The notes: generated from the letters alone by a model not told the origin. DNA of 64,000 bases from Trichostrongylus colubriformis (GCA_963978905.1 OZ022257.1:14775664-14839663); one strand, 5' to 3'. Numbered from the stretch's first letter, positions 12,002-24,775 are shown. Numbers and translations are program-made.

Positions 12002-13821
12002 GAAGAATCTAATTTTCCCGTGAACGATTCCTTCTAGTGGAAATACAGCGAGGAACGACCAGAGATACGACCAGATGGTTTATCTGAAGAGGTGAGAAAT
12101 GCAGCGGCCACGAAAAGACCAGAGAATCACTGTATGATGAAAGGTCTTTGAAGACTGAAATCGAACAAAATATTTTGAGAAGTTGGGGAAAATGGTACAA
12201 AAATCCCTCCACGAAGTGTATAACTGTGGTGGTTTGGCAAAACATCTCATACTGAGGACCCATGCCATTGAGAAAATTCTAGTGGGTCCCTCAACAGCAC
12301 AGAACGGACGCTCTGCCTGTGGAAACGTTGCAATACAATCGATATGTAGTACTGTAGGCATGACTCTCCAATCTCAAGCACGTTGCTGAAACTTTTGCGC
12401 CACAAAAAAACACCAGGATTCATCTGGTATCCTTCAGGGAGCTGATTTTGGGGCATTAGGTTGACATTCTTTGACAATGACTTTAAAGAAACGAATGGCA
12501 GAAGTTTCTATACTGTTATTCACTCGAAGGAAAGAAAAATCACGAAAAACCCACACTTCTGTTTGAAATGTGGTGAAATGGTGACAAGCAGTTTGGTAAC
12601 AACAAAAATAAAGTGTGAAAAATAAAAATAAAAATGCAAAATAAAATAAAAATATTTAAGATAAAGATGAAGTGACTAGCTTTTTCAACTCCATTTCAGA
12701 TGGGCCACATGGGGCACGCGCTGAAAATCCATTTGAATGAAGCGACGAATCCGTGACTCAATGATGAATGAGCTGCTCCTGAGGAGCCGTTCAATGTCTC
12801 TTCCTGCTGAAGGTCCTCAAAAAGTCAAGCTTTGAAAAAAACAGCGTTTTAGTTGAAACTGAAGTTGAAATTCATCTGCGGAGAATTCGTTTCAAGGAAG
12901 TGATTCATCATACCCTCTATACATTTCCACATCTCAGTCCAGTAACAATGCCTATTATACGAAATAAGAGGCAACAAAGTTGCGTACAACGAAGTTGAGT
13001 AAAGACGCGAGAGAGTGTTGTCGAGAAATCGATGGCGACGGAAACGATCCTATTCTCGCCGAAACTCTGACACCAATTGACCAAGCAAGCGCTGAAGGAC
13101 AAAACACATGAGTAGTGAGGCATGAAACTTTTTTTTCATTTGGCAACGCGTATCGTTTTCCAGTGAAGGACACTTATAGCAAGGTTCCGTGGGGAGGGAC
13201 CTAGCAAATATTGAGACACGAGATTCCGTTTCACCAGCATAATCCACCTGCAGGCTCGATACCTATGTACACCACTTTCCCACATTACCCTCTCGCACAC
13301 ACCATTCGACCAGCCCTATCTATCAGTTTTATCTATATTTACCAACAAACGCTTTGCCAATGGAAAAAAGGAAAAAAGATAAGAATTATAACGATCCACT
13401 CACTGGCATGAATTTAAAAAAAAAGATTCAAAATAAACGAAGTAAAAATCAGAAGTGGAAAATTCTAGATTTATGAGGTTAAGGACTCGTGGATACGCTC
13501 TATGGCCACGAATGTGCTACTTCTTAAATGATAGCAGCGAGTGGGATTTTGGATGCCATTCACAAGTTCCAGGTGTCCGGTTACGACCCCACCCAAACAG
13601 AAGGTGGAAAAAGTGGGCGAAAAGGAAGCGCATGCTCAGCCATGAACGGTATGCATATCACTGCATGTTGGAAAGAATACAGGAAAACGTTTGAAGGCAA
13701 ACTTGCCATGGGAAGCTCATACCAAGCCAAGAACGCTACCAAAAGCATACAGTAGAAAAGCACAAATCAGTATAAGCATGCCTTATGTGATTAGTTTTGT
13801 TCTCTCGGACACATGCACACC
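12002..13821. other. No firm gene; possible isolated exons
   Basis: A minus-strand exon candidate lies at about 13090-12955 (after CCTTCAG; ACLVNWCQSFGENR...) and a plus-strand one near 13240 (after TTTCACCAG; HNPPAGSIPMYTTF...). Neither could be joined with certainty. A/T-rich AAAATAAAAAT repeats lie at 12600-12660. Confidence 0.3.
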
Positions 13822-14376
13822 TTAAAGACATCATTAGGGGTAATGCGGTAATGGAGAAATCCCTACAAGAAGTAACTCACATGGTAGTCCTGGGCCTAGG
13901 AACGCTATCTGTGGCGAAATCCCGGTGAAGAAGCGCCCCTCTGAGCTGTAGAAACGCCGCAAAACCCCGCAAACGCACTTATGCTCCGCCTCTTGACAGG
14001 TTGACCCCGCCTCCCGATGACGTAATTCCCGATTGACTGGGGTGAGAGCGGTCAAGACGGCAGGATTGAAGGTTTTGCTGCGCGCTTTCGCAGTTTTAGC
14101 TTGAAGCTCACTCTGGAGAATAGATGCTGTCGTATTTCCAAACATTCCCTTGTGTTTACTTGGCAACATGCCGATGGGAAACAAGATCAGACTACTTCCC
14201 TCTTGACAGACAGGTCGTCCGCGTCGAGAATCAACGGTGGGAAGGGGGTTCTATTTCGTGGGTTTTTGGCCATTTCCATCCGTTTTTTCTACACTGTCCT
14301 GTTACTAGGCACCTCGACTTTCATATGCACTACTTCTTTTACTTTTCGTCCGACTTTCCCCTAATGATGCCTTTAA
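13822..14376. mobile_element. TTAA-flanked MITE, family 555, copy 2 (inverted)
   Basis: TTAAAGACATCATTAGGGGT at the left and CCCCTAATGATGCCTTTAA at the right; 555 bp including TTAA on both sides. TTAA target sites suggest piggyBac-type mobilisation. Open frames on either strand recur in other copies and are part of the repeat. Confidence 0.8.
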
Positions 14377-14561
14377 ATAGAGAGCAAGGGCATTCGCAGC
14401 TGAATAAGCATGAGAACATGAAAATTGCGATGAAAATTCAGTAGTGATGGGCGAAAGAACTTTGGATAATATTTAAAAAAAACAATGTTCCGATTTCTGA
14501 AGATACCAATTGAAACTGATTCAAAATCTGAATCCTGAGAACATCACCCAAGTCACTTCAG

Positions 14562-15376
14562 GGAACGACAACTCCAAGTCTTCTGGCGTTGGAATCACAC
14601 GAATGACAATGAGACGCAGATCGTGGGAAGAACCACAAAGTATGTACCAGCTACTGAAGCAAAGTAGGGCTCAAAGAAGGGCGTTAGAAGTTGAAGAGGA
14701 GGAAAAGTAGATGATCAAGTGGATCCCAACTTGCCTCGTTTCGTTCCCCTTTCTATCTCAAGGGAGCTTCCGGTCTGGCTAGTTCAGCATCTCCTCAAAA
14801 AAAAAACTAATTCCTGCTACGGAGGGATCTGGTGACAACTGTTCGCCACCCATATATAGCTCCTGCTCGGCGCTTTTTTTTAACTTAAGACTCTTCAAAA
14901 TCAGAGAAGCACCAAACTATCCATAAGAAGGAAAGAGAAAGGGAACGTTGGTGAAATTATGTGAAAAAGAAGGGAAGAGGCGGTTCGTTTCGCCTCCTAC
15001 ACTCAGACGAACCACTGTGTTTTCACCAACACCGGAGGCTCAAGAAGCCGGTGGAGAATTTTCAATCACTGCCCACTCGCAGCCTTCTCACGGCTACGCA
15101 AGAGTTCAATCCGAACGAAGACATGAAGAACGTTACCGCAATACAACCGCCGCTTCAGGTGAATATGAGGAAGGGGGAGGGGGAGGGAGACGTATGTAGC
15201 GCATTATACCACCACTTCTCATTTTCTGAACACCTTCATTGAACAAAGAACTTGTGACACTCACAGCTTACTTGAACTTAGATTCTGGCATTTGCGCCAC
15301 TGCAGGCAATGCCCCTTCCACCTCGATTCACCTGTCGCTCCATCGACGAGAAATAAAGGATTTGCAAAGTTTGTAA
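14562..15376 (+). CDS. Tentative three-exon 3' part of an unrecognised gene
   Basis: Proposed exons: 14562-14706 (after ACTTCAG; ends at GTAGAT), 15007-15158 (after a pyrimidine-rich CTCAG; ends at GTGAAT), 15306-15376 (after CACTGCAG; ends TAA). Phases agree at both junctions. The product is polar and low in complexity: an RMTMRRRSWEEPQSMYQLL stretch, a basic-acidic segment ending EVEEEEK, a proline/threonine-rich RRTTVFSPTPEAQEAGG segment, then a short tail ending DLQSL. It reads like a cytoplasmic or disordered C-terminus. An ATTAAA lies about 15 bases after the stop. No domain is recognised. A possible upstream exon follows a TTTCACCAG acceptor near 13240. Could be chance open frames. Confidence 0.3.
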
Positions 15377-18300
15377 AGAAAAACAACCTCATTAAACTAG
15401 TCTTTTCTATTACTGATTTTTATTTCATCTGTTTTTCCTTTATAATCTTTTTCTTTATAATTCATGCCAGTGAGCGCCTCATTATATTATCTAATATCTC
15501 GAAGATGAACTTCGATCAAAACTTACTGAAATGAATACTGAATTCAATCATAAATAAACTGAAATATGCCACATAAAATAGAGAAAGAGAACCGATAGTG
15601 ACAGGCTAACTTCGTCTTCTCGATTACGAACTGTGAATCGATTTCCCCACGCTGGTTCCCACCCATTGGAAAGCTACGACTGTTTTTCACCTCAGTTTCC
15701 ACGAGAATCACCACAACAACAGGCCGTAAAACTGGTTGGAAGGAACAGAGGATCGCGTTGCAAAGTGATCAGTGCTGTTGCGAAAACACCACCGCGCCTC
15801 TGAAAGTGGCCTCATCGCAGGAGAGAATGGTTGTGACGAAAAGACGGGTGGAGGAAACGGAAGGAGACCACAACAGTCATCGTGGAAATGAATGGATTGC
15901 AGGAAATCGTTCTGATTTCGGGATGAATGGCGAGGGACGAAAATAGAGAGGAGGATTTTCAACGTGAAACAGGTTCAACGAAGTAGGCTGTCCTGGCTGA
16001 TCGTCGACGGCGACACTGCACGCCAATCAATTCGTCGAATCAGATCGCGCGATTGACAGGCGACGTTCCTTGCCGTCGTCGTCGTACTACTACTAGTACT
16101 ATTACTGAGGTAGCTGAGTAGTGGAGCAGTTTCTGGTTCATTCGGGTAGTTCACCGACTCTGTTTACTTAGCGCTTACCCACTCATGCCACGCTATCGAT
16201 TTCCTAAGTCAATCTAAACTAAAACAAAAGAATCGCTTAGATTGCGTGCAGAAAAACTTGGATGGGTAACCGAAAACAGAAGAGGGTAAGCACAAACAAA
16301 TACGATAAGCTGGCCTGGCAGAATATCTGTCTACTATAGTGGTAATCCCAGAGAAATAAAAAAAAAAAAGAAAAAAAAAGAAAAATTCAAGAAACGTAAA
16401 TTATAGACCAGCAGATGAGTTATATAGGAACGAGCAACTGAAAATCGTGATTGATGGCGCAAGTGGACCGGAATTTGACCAGAATTCCATGGGAAACTAA
16501 CGAGGAAGTAGGACGTCACAAAATGTGTGTGGGAGGTCGAGTGCCCCGACACAACAGGCGGCAGAGTGGCGGATGCAGACACGCAGAGCGCCTGCAAATG
16601 GGGAAGTGGGGGGTAGCTGGACAGGAAGAGCGCCACTTTGGTTTCAGTCAGGGTTTTAGACTCTTGTTATAAGACTTGGGAACGGGACAAGATCGTCAAA
16701 GTGGAATATCCTCGAATTTCAGTCCATAACTAGTGAATTCATGATAATCAAGAATTTGATGCTAGAATAGCGGGAGAATGGCAGCAAAGGGACTGTTATT
16801 ATGGGCAGCACGCTGCCAGTTGTAATGAGATGCCTTCAACCCGAATCCTAAACTACCAGGGTCACCTATAGAACGCCTGCAATATATGAAGAATAAAAAA
16901 TTTTCGTCGTTTATTAATCGGCCCCCCAAAGATTATAAACTGCGAGTATTCATGCATTCATCCACGTTCACGATTCGCAAACGAAGTGGAATTTGTGGCT
17001 AGTCCAGTGGTTTTCGAGATCAAATACTTGCACCCCAAAGCCTTGAGCCTTAAGTGTGAAACCAGTTGTAAGGATTGAGAAACGCCGCCGATTTGTGCTA
17101 GTAATTGGTGGCGACTTCACCTTTTGCTTCGGACTGTACTGACATGCTTAAGCTGAGAGACCGTGTATGTCACCAAAGCTTCTAGTCCACATGGTCAAGC
17201 ACCGTAGCGATAACCTACAATTTTATGCCATACTAGTAATGACATTGTCGTTGCTATTATTATTATTTCAAAGAAAAAAAGGGTATAATTTCTCTGGCGT
17301 TTACCAATCCCATCTGCAGGATGCGCCGTGCATTCTAAATCCATTCAAAATCAAGGAGGCAAGTGAATGCAATTTGGCCTATACAACGACTTGCGGGGAC
17401 CAGCTGGTGTACAAGGCAGTGTTTTTATCCTTGACAAGTACCAATTAATCAGCCCCGGAGGAATGAAGACTTTAGGGGGGGGGGGGCATGGACCCAGGGT
17501 TCAATTCCCGGACAATGACAGTGGGAGTGGTGCTATAGGCACTACACTAACTTTCCTCCTTATTCTTATAATCATTCACTATTAACACTAATATAATATC
17601 AGTGTCATTACTACTGTTTCACCATTGCTATTAAACGCTATTGGGGTTGTTATCAATCATTACATAGTGGAGGTGGAGTAGTGACAGGCGCGCGCACTCC
17701 CGAACTCATGCTGCGTGGATCAAATTCCGCATCAACGGCCGCCCCGGTCAATCAAAACTTCCATCCTTGCGCGGCAGGTCAGCAGGTACCAGACTCGTCT
17801 GGGAAGACAAAAGCACTGACTTGTACATCGGCTGGCTCCTCGCAAGTCATTGTGTATGCAGGCCAAATCTACCATCACGACTTTGGACGAAATTAGAATG
17901 CTAGGCGCATTCCACAGAAGGGTTTGATCAACGACGAAAACTTTATTCTTTACCCTTCGCCGCCTCAGCTTTTCAGAAATGTGGTGAATCCGGAATTTTC
18001 CATTAAACCAACGGCAGGAAATGGTTGCGCAGTGATTGCTTAAGTATTCACGGGAACAAATTAAGCAACTCTTGAATAGGATTCTCCGATACACAACTGT
18101 CTGCGCTGAAAGGCTCTTCAAACAAATGTCAACAAAGAAAAACCTCGCATATCCTCCGTTTATAGATTCAGGGTAAAAAATAAGGAGGAAGAGGAAGAGA
18201 TGAAAATAATTAAAGAAGCAACCGGTAACAGGAAATCGTAGACGACAACCCCTGACGGATTTACTACGATGTTTTCGATGCGGCAGCTGTCTTTGTATAT

Positions 18301-18597
18301 CAGTGAGATCCGATCCTTGTGAGCAAAAAATCTATGGGCACGTCGTTGTCGATTAGAATCACCATCGGGCGTCAGTCACCTTCGTATGTATTATGTAAGA
18401 AAAGGCATTATCGCAGGAGTTGAGTACTGATAGTAGTCGGCCGCTGAGCTTTTCTTCTTGAAGAGTCTGATTAATTCTCTTGCGGAACAATCGCTATCAC
18501 CAGACTATTTACTTTTTATTTATTTATTTGCTTATTTATGAAATTGCGATGAGTGTGCACTGGACACCATAAAAAAAAAAGCGGAAACTGTTAGAAT
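15377..18597. other. No gene recognised
   Basis: Contains a GTCGTCGTC/TACTACTAC microsatellite at about 16074-16110, A-runs at 16358-16385, a G-run at 17474, and two pieces of a dispersed repeat (GTGAATGCAATTTGGCCTAT at 17360; an inverted relative at 17790-17920) also found at 48598 and near 22000. Confidence 0.35.
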
Positions 18598-19064
18598 TTA
18601 AAGACATCGGAAGGAGGTAATTTTGACCTACGGTAGAACAGACGTAGTTCGGACGAGTTTTAGTGGTCGCCACTGCACAAACTCGCCAATTTGACTCCTT
18701 GGCATGGTGACAAGAGGAGATGTTTCTATTATAAAGTTGTTTTTTCCTGATACTGTCTCCTTTGTTCTTTCTTATATTGTTCTAGATGTACTTGCATGAA
18801 TGCTAATGTAGTTGGGAATGGCCACTCCACTGCGCTGGGAGTCAGGTGCTACAGCTAACGTTGGCCCGCTGTCCGTCTCCTACAGCAGACAACTCGGAAA
18901 GTCAGTGTGTTGATGCGAATGGAATGCGAGTACACACCACAGCGTCGCGCTTTTGAATCCGGGTTTTTTCGCCGATTATCGCGTCTCACTTTCAGTGTTC
19001 GTTACAAAATGCTCATTTCTTTGTATCTTCCTCTTGTTTCGGACCTCTTCCAGTTCCTTAAAAA
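18598..19064. mobile_element. TTAA-flanked repeat, 465-bp family, copy 1
   Basis: Starts TTTAAAGACATCGGAAGGAG, contains CTACGGTAGAACAGACGTAG and GTTGGGAATGGCCACTCCAC, and ends near CAGTTCCTTAA. Colinear with 23928, 27900 and inverted 54398. Confidence 0.72.
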
Positions 19065-19349
19065 ATAACATACATAGCTAACAGAGAAGGTTGAAAGCGT
19101 TCCGAATGGGATATTTGCAGCATTTGATTTTAATGCTGTCACCCTTATCAGTCATGGCACTCAACGTTATCACTCGAATTACAGAGCTCTTAAAAGAAGC
19201 GAAGGAGGGAGGGGGGTGAAGGGTCAGGTGTGGGGTAGTGACTATTAAGTACCTATTAGGCCTATTTATTTACTTACCCCAATTTTACCTTGATTTTATT
19301 CTTTGATAAAAAACAGACATTCGAGTCAGCTTTGCTTACCTACGAATTA

Positions 19350-20012
19350 TTAGGTTGGCAACTAAGTAATTGCGGATTTTTAAATACTGCTTTTTCCCTC
19401 CAAACTGCTTTCCAGCAATCTCTTCTGTACATACACATGTAGTGCAAGTCCACACGCATCTATAGTATTATTGTCTTCCATCTCCCGGATAACCCTTTTC
19501 GGCAAAATAAATATATCAAAGTCCACCTCATTTTCAATACGAAAATTTTTCTTTGAATAGCATTGGACAGGGAAAGGAAAAGGTGATAATCCGATGGAGC
19601 AAGATCAGGGCTATAAGGTGGATGGGGCAGCAATTTTTATCCAAGCTCGAGAATTTTTTGGCGAGTCATTTTTTCAATAGTGGTAAAAATTTTTTTCAAT
19701 TTTTTTTTCAAAAAATTCTCGAGCTTGGATAAAAATTGCTGCCTTATAGTTTTGATCTTTCTCCATCGGATTATCACCTTTCCCTTTCCCTGTCTAACGC
19801 CATGCAAAGAAAAAAATTGGAATTGAAAATGAGGTGACTTTTGATATTTTTATTTTGCCGAAAAGGGTTATTCGGGAGATGGAAGACAACAATACCTATA
19901 GATGCGTGTGGACTTGTACTACATATATATGTACAGAAGAAATTTTGTGGAAAGCAGTTTTGAGGGAAAAAGCAGTATTTAAAAATCCGCAACTACTTAG
20001 TTGCCAACCTAA
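19350..20012. mobile_element. Palindromic mariner-derived foldback element (663 bp)
   Basis: Both ends are TTAGGTTGGCAACTAAGTA, an irritans-type mariner terminus (as in Hsmar1: TTAGGTTGGYGCAA), flanked by TA. The two arms of about 300 bp are inverted copies of one another and meet near 19680 in an A/T-rich centre. No transposase frame remains. It looks like an inverted duplication of one mariner end. Confidence 0.82.
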
Positions 20013-20054
20013 TATATTGTTTGATGGAATTAATGGTCATTTGGAGGGGTACTC

Positions 20055-20242
20055 TTGAAGGCACATTCCGCCCTCGCCGATGGGTGGAGTAACTGTTGAA
20101 TTTACATTGGTTGTCGGGCGCCGCGGGCGAATCGACCACGCCCCACTGCAGGCAATAATGCGTGGAAAGACCGCCTCCCAGCCGCCAACAGCCAATGGAG
20201 AGTCAACTGTTACTCCACCCATCAGTGAGCCCGTGCCTTTAA
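20055..20242. mobile_element. Small TTAA-type hairpin element (188 bp)
   Basis: GATGGGTGGAGTAACTGTTGA and its partner TCAACTGTTACTCCACCCATC form the arms; outside them GAAGGCACATTCC and GTGCCTTTAA mirror other TTAA elements. The left TTAA has become TTGA. Confidence 0.68.
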
Positions 20243-20964
20243 CTGATAAATATTTCTGAAGCTAATTACGAAGCAGGCTTTAGTCTAGTATAGGATTAAT
20301 GGAAAGATGTGTCGACGCAGTCGCTACTGATCCACGGGTTGAGACATGATTTTCTCATGAATGGTCATACCTAAGTTGCCTCAGCTCAGATCATCCGCTT
20401 TATTTTCATTTTCATGTTCGGTGATTGGCACAGATTTGAAATTTTTTAAATATCCGCATCAGCTCATGTGTTAGATTTTCGGTGATTAAAGATAAATCGT
20501 TCAATGGACTTCATTTGGATACGCGGCGCTTCCGCCTTTTCACCGTAATCGTAATGATGCTTGAATGCGTATTTAGGACAGGTAATTATTTGCGGAGAAC
20601 CAGCCCATGTGCACGTCAGAGCCTTTTTTTCACAGACAGGTTTGATTCTAATTGTTCGAATACGCAGGGATCAAGAGTATGCTCGGTGTTCTCTGCAAGA
20701 CTGGGGGATTCGAGAATCAGTCCATAAACCATGCGGCCATGATGGCTCCTTTTGGAATGGGGATCGTTGGGTCAGGATTTCGCGCGGCCGCACGCAACGA
20801 ATAGCGCGGCGAGTACAGCGCCGCATTGCGAAATCCCAACCCAATATGCTATACACTCGCTCTACTCTCCACTGTCCCACAATTCTCTATAATTTACGAT
20901 CTGTTGTAGAGATCTAATCACTATAGATGTGCTTCTCACAACACTTTTTGAGGATGCCGTGACA

Positions 20965-21052
20965 TGCCAAAGCTCCCTGCGGGTAGTATCCAGGAGCCAG
21001 CAAACTGGCCAAAGCTCCTTGTGGGTAGTATCTAGGAGCCAGCAAACTGTAC
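20965..21052. repeat. Tandem repeat, unit about 43 bp, two copies
   Basis: CCAAAGCTCC(C/T)TG(C/T)GGGTAG followed by TATC(C/T)AGGAGCCAGCAAACTG occurs twice in a row. Confidence 0.75.
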
Positions 21053-21179
21053 CCAATTAAAGGGATACTGCACGCATGGTATAGAATTATACCCATAGTT
21101 GTGCGTGGTCAATGCAAAATCATACTGCGACAGGGCGATATAAAACAACGTTCACAGTGATGAAATTTGCGTTTTTGTG

Positions 21180-21378
21180 AAATCTGTGGAAAATTCTGAA
21201 GATACGTATTGATTGGGACAACCGCGGAGTTTGCGTCTTTGTGGAAATGCGTAATCGTGGAATGTGCGGAAAAGGAACGGAAATCTGTGGAAAATTCTGA
21301 AGATACGTATTGATTGGGACAACCGCGGAGTTTGCGTCTTTGTGGAAATGCGTAATCGTGGAATGTGCGGAAAAGGAT
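21180..21378. repeat. Tandem duplication, unit 101 bp, two copies
   Basis: AAATCTGTGGAAAATTCTGA starts at 21180 and again at 21281; the two units are virtually identical up to GGAATGTGCGGAAAAGGA. Near-identity suggests a recent event. Confidence 0.82.
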
Positions 21379-22148
21379 TAGATGCGCATCAATTTCCAGG
21401 CTCCGCGTGGAGAGAGAATAAGAAAAAAAGAATCCCTATATTTCACATTTCCACAAAAACGGAAATCCCGCGATTATTCCGATCGATGCCTGTTTAGTCA
21501 TTCACTGCAAATTCCACAATTCTGCAAAAACACAGATATCATTACTATGACAGCTACTGAAACTAATACTACCACGTCTCTGGCCACGTCCATACTTTGC
21601 GCCAGAAGAGCGTAGATGCGTTCACAGGCAGCGACAAGGTAGCACAGACAGACAGCCTGTCGCCGGCACCGCAAAGTATGAACGCGGTCCCTCACGGTAA
21701 CAGTAGCGTGATATAAAGCGCAGTTACTGTAACGACACACAATGCGCTCGGCCAGACGCAAAACACTTCATAATGGACAGCTTTCATAATGATGGGATCG
21801 ATTCCTTTTCACAAAATTCGTTGTGTTCATACTGTCTTCAGACTTGTTACTGACGAAAGTGTAGTTTCACTTTCCAAACTGCCGTCTATTTTCCAGGAAT
21901 AATGGCCAAGTTTTGAGCCATCTATGCCTGCATAACCCAGCCTATGGCAAAAATCCACGAATATGTTATTAATCCGTGTACAAAGGCCGGCCTCCTTCAA
22001 TGTATAGACTATAAAGGCCGATTCATCTGTCAGAACGATTCTAAATGGAACTAGAATGCGTGGCGCATTTTGCAGATAGAACTGATTATTATCGGGAACT
22101 TTACTTTTTATCCTTATTTTCATAGAAGACTTTTTCATATGATGTCTA

Positions 22149-22154
22149 TTTATT
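22149..22154 (-). terminator. Polyadenylation signal AATAAA of the ShKT gene
   Basis: The canonical hexamer follows immediately after the TAG stop of the ShKT gene (reading TAGAATAAATAG on the minus strand). The very short 3' UTR it implies is unusual but occurs in nematodes. Confidence 0.6.
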
Positions 22155-23015
22155 CTAACAATAACCGCATGTCTTGGGACACTCGGTTCTCATCAACGTG
22201 AGGTAGTTCGAGTTACGGCAGTAAGCGGCCATGCCAGGACATTCATTCCGTCCTGTTTGTGGATTTCTCTTGTCGGCACACGACGGTGTTGTTGTGGTTA
22301 CCGTGCCTAAATCACAAAATGTTCGTCTTCTAATTCAAGCGAGATGTGAAGATGAGGCAGTGGCAAGTCGTGGAACTTCTGTGAGCATGGCTCATGGATC
22401 AAATCCCAGCTAGGTTCCGGTTAGATCAACTATCCCTTAAATTTCCAAGACCTCCTCAGTCATTGCGTTTGTGGATGTGAATGTTGTGCTACAAAGAAAA
22501 TGTAGAAGGATGCGGAAATAACTCTTACCAGAACAATATCCGCAAGTTGATGGACACTGATCACGCATGAGAGTCAGGTAGGCGGAGTTTGTGCAGTAGC
22601 TTTTCATTCCGGGACAATCTGATTTTCCAGTGTTCGGGTTCAACTAAAAAAATTGAATCACTTCTACATAAAACCCATGAAGTTTGGTCGATACAACGGC
22701 CGAAATCCAGAAGGACGTACTTTGTCAACGCATGTCGCGGCTGTGGTGGCTGAAAATGAAAAAAAATAAGGTTCAGCACTTCAGCTATGAAAATGAATGA
22801 ACATACCGACTAAATTTGCGTTCGGACAGCATCCCGATGAAATAAGGGTGTAACCAGTTGGACACATGCCGTTCAGTGAACCTACAAGGAGCAGATCCTT
22901 ATCAGTGAAGTCCTGCAGAGTCTCGGATAAGCTCACCAGTAACAGGCACACTACAGCTCTGGGCGTTGATGGTAGCGATGAATCCGAGTGTCAGAAGAGC
23001 AACGAGAAAAACCAT
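22155..23015 (-). CDS. Secreted protein with two ShKT domains (5 exons, 149 aa)
   Basis: Exons on the minus strand: 23015-22937, 22881-22807, 22749-22721, 22643-22529, 22306-22155; 450 nt, all junctions GT/AG and in phase. Residues 1-18 are a clear signal peptide (MVFLVALLTLGFIATINA). Residues 21-45 carry four cysteines in a CPxG...CCP arrangement seen in nematode secreted proteins. ShKT domain 1 has Cys 58, 71, 78, 91, 95, 98; domain 2 has Cys 109, 122, 129, 142, 146, 149, joined by a TVTTTTP linker. The two domains share the CPGM..YC.N..YLTLMR core, so they probably arose by duplication. The stop codon overlaps an AATAAA signal (22149-22154), which supports the 3' end. ShKT domains occur in extracellular enzymes, venom-like peptides and parasite secretions; here there is no enzyme domain, so the function is unknown. 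The family call is firm, the start is likely. Confidence 0.9.
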
Positions 23016-23254
23016 GTTGGATTTGATACTCCATGATCTGCTGCAGCTTTATTTCAATTCGGAACGACACATCTGAACAATTGAACCGCCTCCACGTACA
23101 ATTAGAGGTCACAGATTTGGAGCTGTGCAAACACATCCACGCACACACACTACGAAACAAAAACCAAAGGTTCTCGTCATCATTGCAACACCGGAGGACA
23201 GGAGTGTTCTCAACGAAGACTAAAAGCCATTTCAAACAAAAAAGAACAACAATC

Positions 23255-23305
23255 AGGGTACAGCGGGAGACGAGGATTCCTCGACAGGGGTTGTGTACCC
23301 TTACG
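23255..23305. mobile_element. Terminus of a CAGGGTAC hAT-like MITE
   Basis: CAGGGTACAGCGGGAGACGA followed by GGATTCCTCGACAGGGG matches the ends of the copies at 34589 (reverse) and 61752. Only one end is recognisable. It lies just upstream of the ShKT gene. Confidence 0.4.
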
Positions 23306-23927
23306 TCAGGATGCCGCACCGCGGCATGTCGCAAGCGAAGCAAAGCGGACGAGCTGAAGGCGCCATGTTGTTGGGTCCCGATGCGATTACAAGTCAACTG
23401 CGTACCACGCCCTTAGCATTGCCGTGTAATCGTTCTCGTCAGGGGGGCTCGTATTCAACGGTTATGAGGAAGGGGTGGTATGGCAGAGGCCAGCGTTGAG
23501 CGCAAAAGCTAACCTTTCAATAAGATGAGACGAAAGGTATTCCACATCGAGTGCGAGTGAAGGGAAGTGAAATAAATATCTTTTTTGCTTTTTGTGAAAA
23601 TACATATAAATGATACGCATTGCAACTTCACAATTCGGCAGCAACTATTGGTACCGTAAAAGTCAAAAAAGGGGAGGAGTCGCACTTGGTCCCCATAGAG
23701 AGGGAGGGTCGTACTGGAGTGGCGATTTTCCTCAACACCTGGGAGTGCCCTGGCAACAATGCTCCATGTTTTTGGCTTTTATTTGGTTCTTTGAATTTGA
23801 CTATTTATTTGAATCCTTGGCATTCCCACAATTATACTAATCATTTCAGAAAAAACTTCAACATTCAAGGAATCGCTTAAAGAAGTTCGGATCTGAAACT
23901 GCGCTAAGATTATGGACTTTCAATCAG

Positions 23928-24399
23928 TTAAAGACACCGGAAGGGGGTAATTTTGGCCTACGGTAGAACAGAAGTAGTTAGGACGAGTTTAGGTGGCAGC
24001 CACTGCACAAACTCACCAATTTGACGCCTTGGCATGCTGCCAATAGGAGATGTTTCTATTACAAATTTGTTTTTTCCCTTACTTTTCCTTTTGTTTTTTC
24101 TTATATTGTTTCTAGATGTACTTACATGAATGCTAATGTAGTTGGGAATGGCCACTCCACTGCTCTGGGAGTCAGGTGCTACGACTAACGCTGGGTCGCG
24201 GCCGGTCTCCTACAGCGGACAACTCGGAAAGTCAGTGTGTTGGTGCGAATGTGATGCGAATACACACCGCAGCGTCGCGCTTTTGAGTCGTCCCTTTGAG
24301 TTTTTTTGCCTATTGTCGCTTCTAACGTCGAATGTTCGTTACAAAATGATCATTTCTTTGAATCTTCCTTTTGTTTTGGACCCTTTCCGGTTCCTTCAA
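23928..24399. mobile_element. TTAA-flanked repeat, 465-bp family, copy 2
   Basis: Starts TTAAAGACACCGGAAGGGGG and ends near CCGGTTCCTTCAAA, about 30 bases before the mariner that begins at 24432. Confidence 0.72.
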
Positions 24400-24775
24400 A
24401 ACAGATGTGATTCCTACTTCACTTTTATCAATTAGGTTGATTCAATATGTATAAATGGGACAAATGGTAGTGATGACTTCCAGGGATCATAACTCAGCAA
24501 AGATTTGACGAAAATGGATGCGCGAGGTACCGTTGGAATGAGTATAAAAAACTCTTCAAGATACAATCAAACAAATACTCCAAACTAGTTTCATTCCGCC
24601 ACCATGCCGCACGATTTCAAGCCGTCCAGGGACCACATCCGCAACGTCATACTATTTCTATCGATATCAGGCCAAGAACCCGCTGATATTAAAGGACGCC
24701 TAAAGGAAGTTCACAAGGAGCATGCCCCCGCCAGAACTACAGCGTATTTGTGGCATTCCAAGTTTGTGTCGGACG

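Noticed and set aside
13834..14184. 116-codon minus-strand open frame (MFPIGMLPSKHKG...)
   Set aside because: Lies entirely inside the 555-bp TTAA MITE; equivalent frames occur in the copies at 524 and 56684.
16334..16636. 100-codon minus-strand frame with hydrophobic end
   Set aside because: Phe-rich tail is a translated A-run; no splice or family support.
17470..17530. tRNA-like B box (GGGTTCAATTCCCGG)
   Set aside because: No matching acceptor stem, D-arm or anticodon arm around it.
22951..23397. 148-codon minus-strand open frame over the ShKT gene start
   Set aside because: It overlaps the signal-peptide exon in another frame and crosses repeat sequence; the spliced ShKT model explains the region better.
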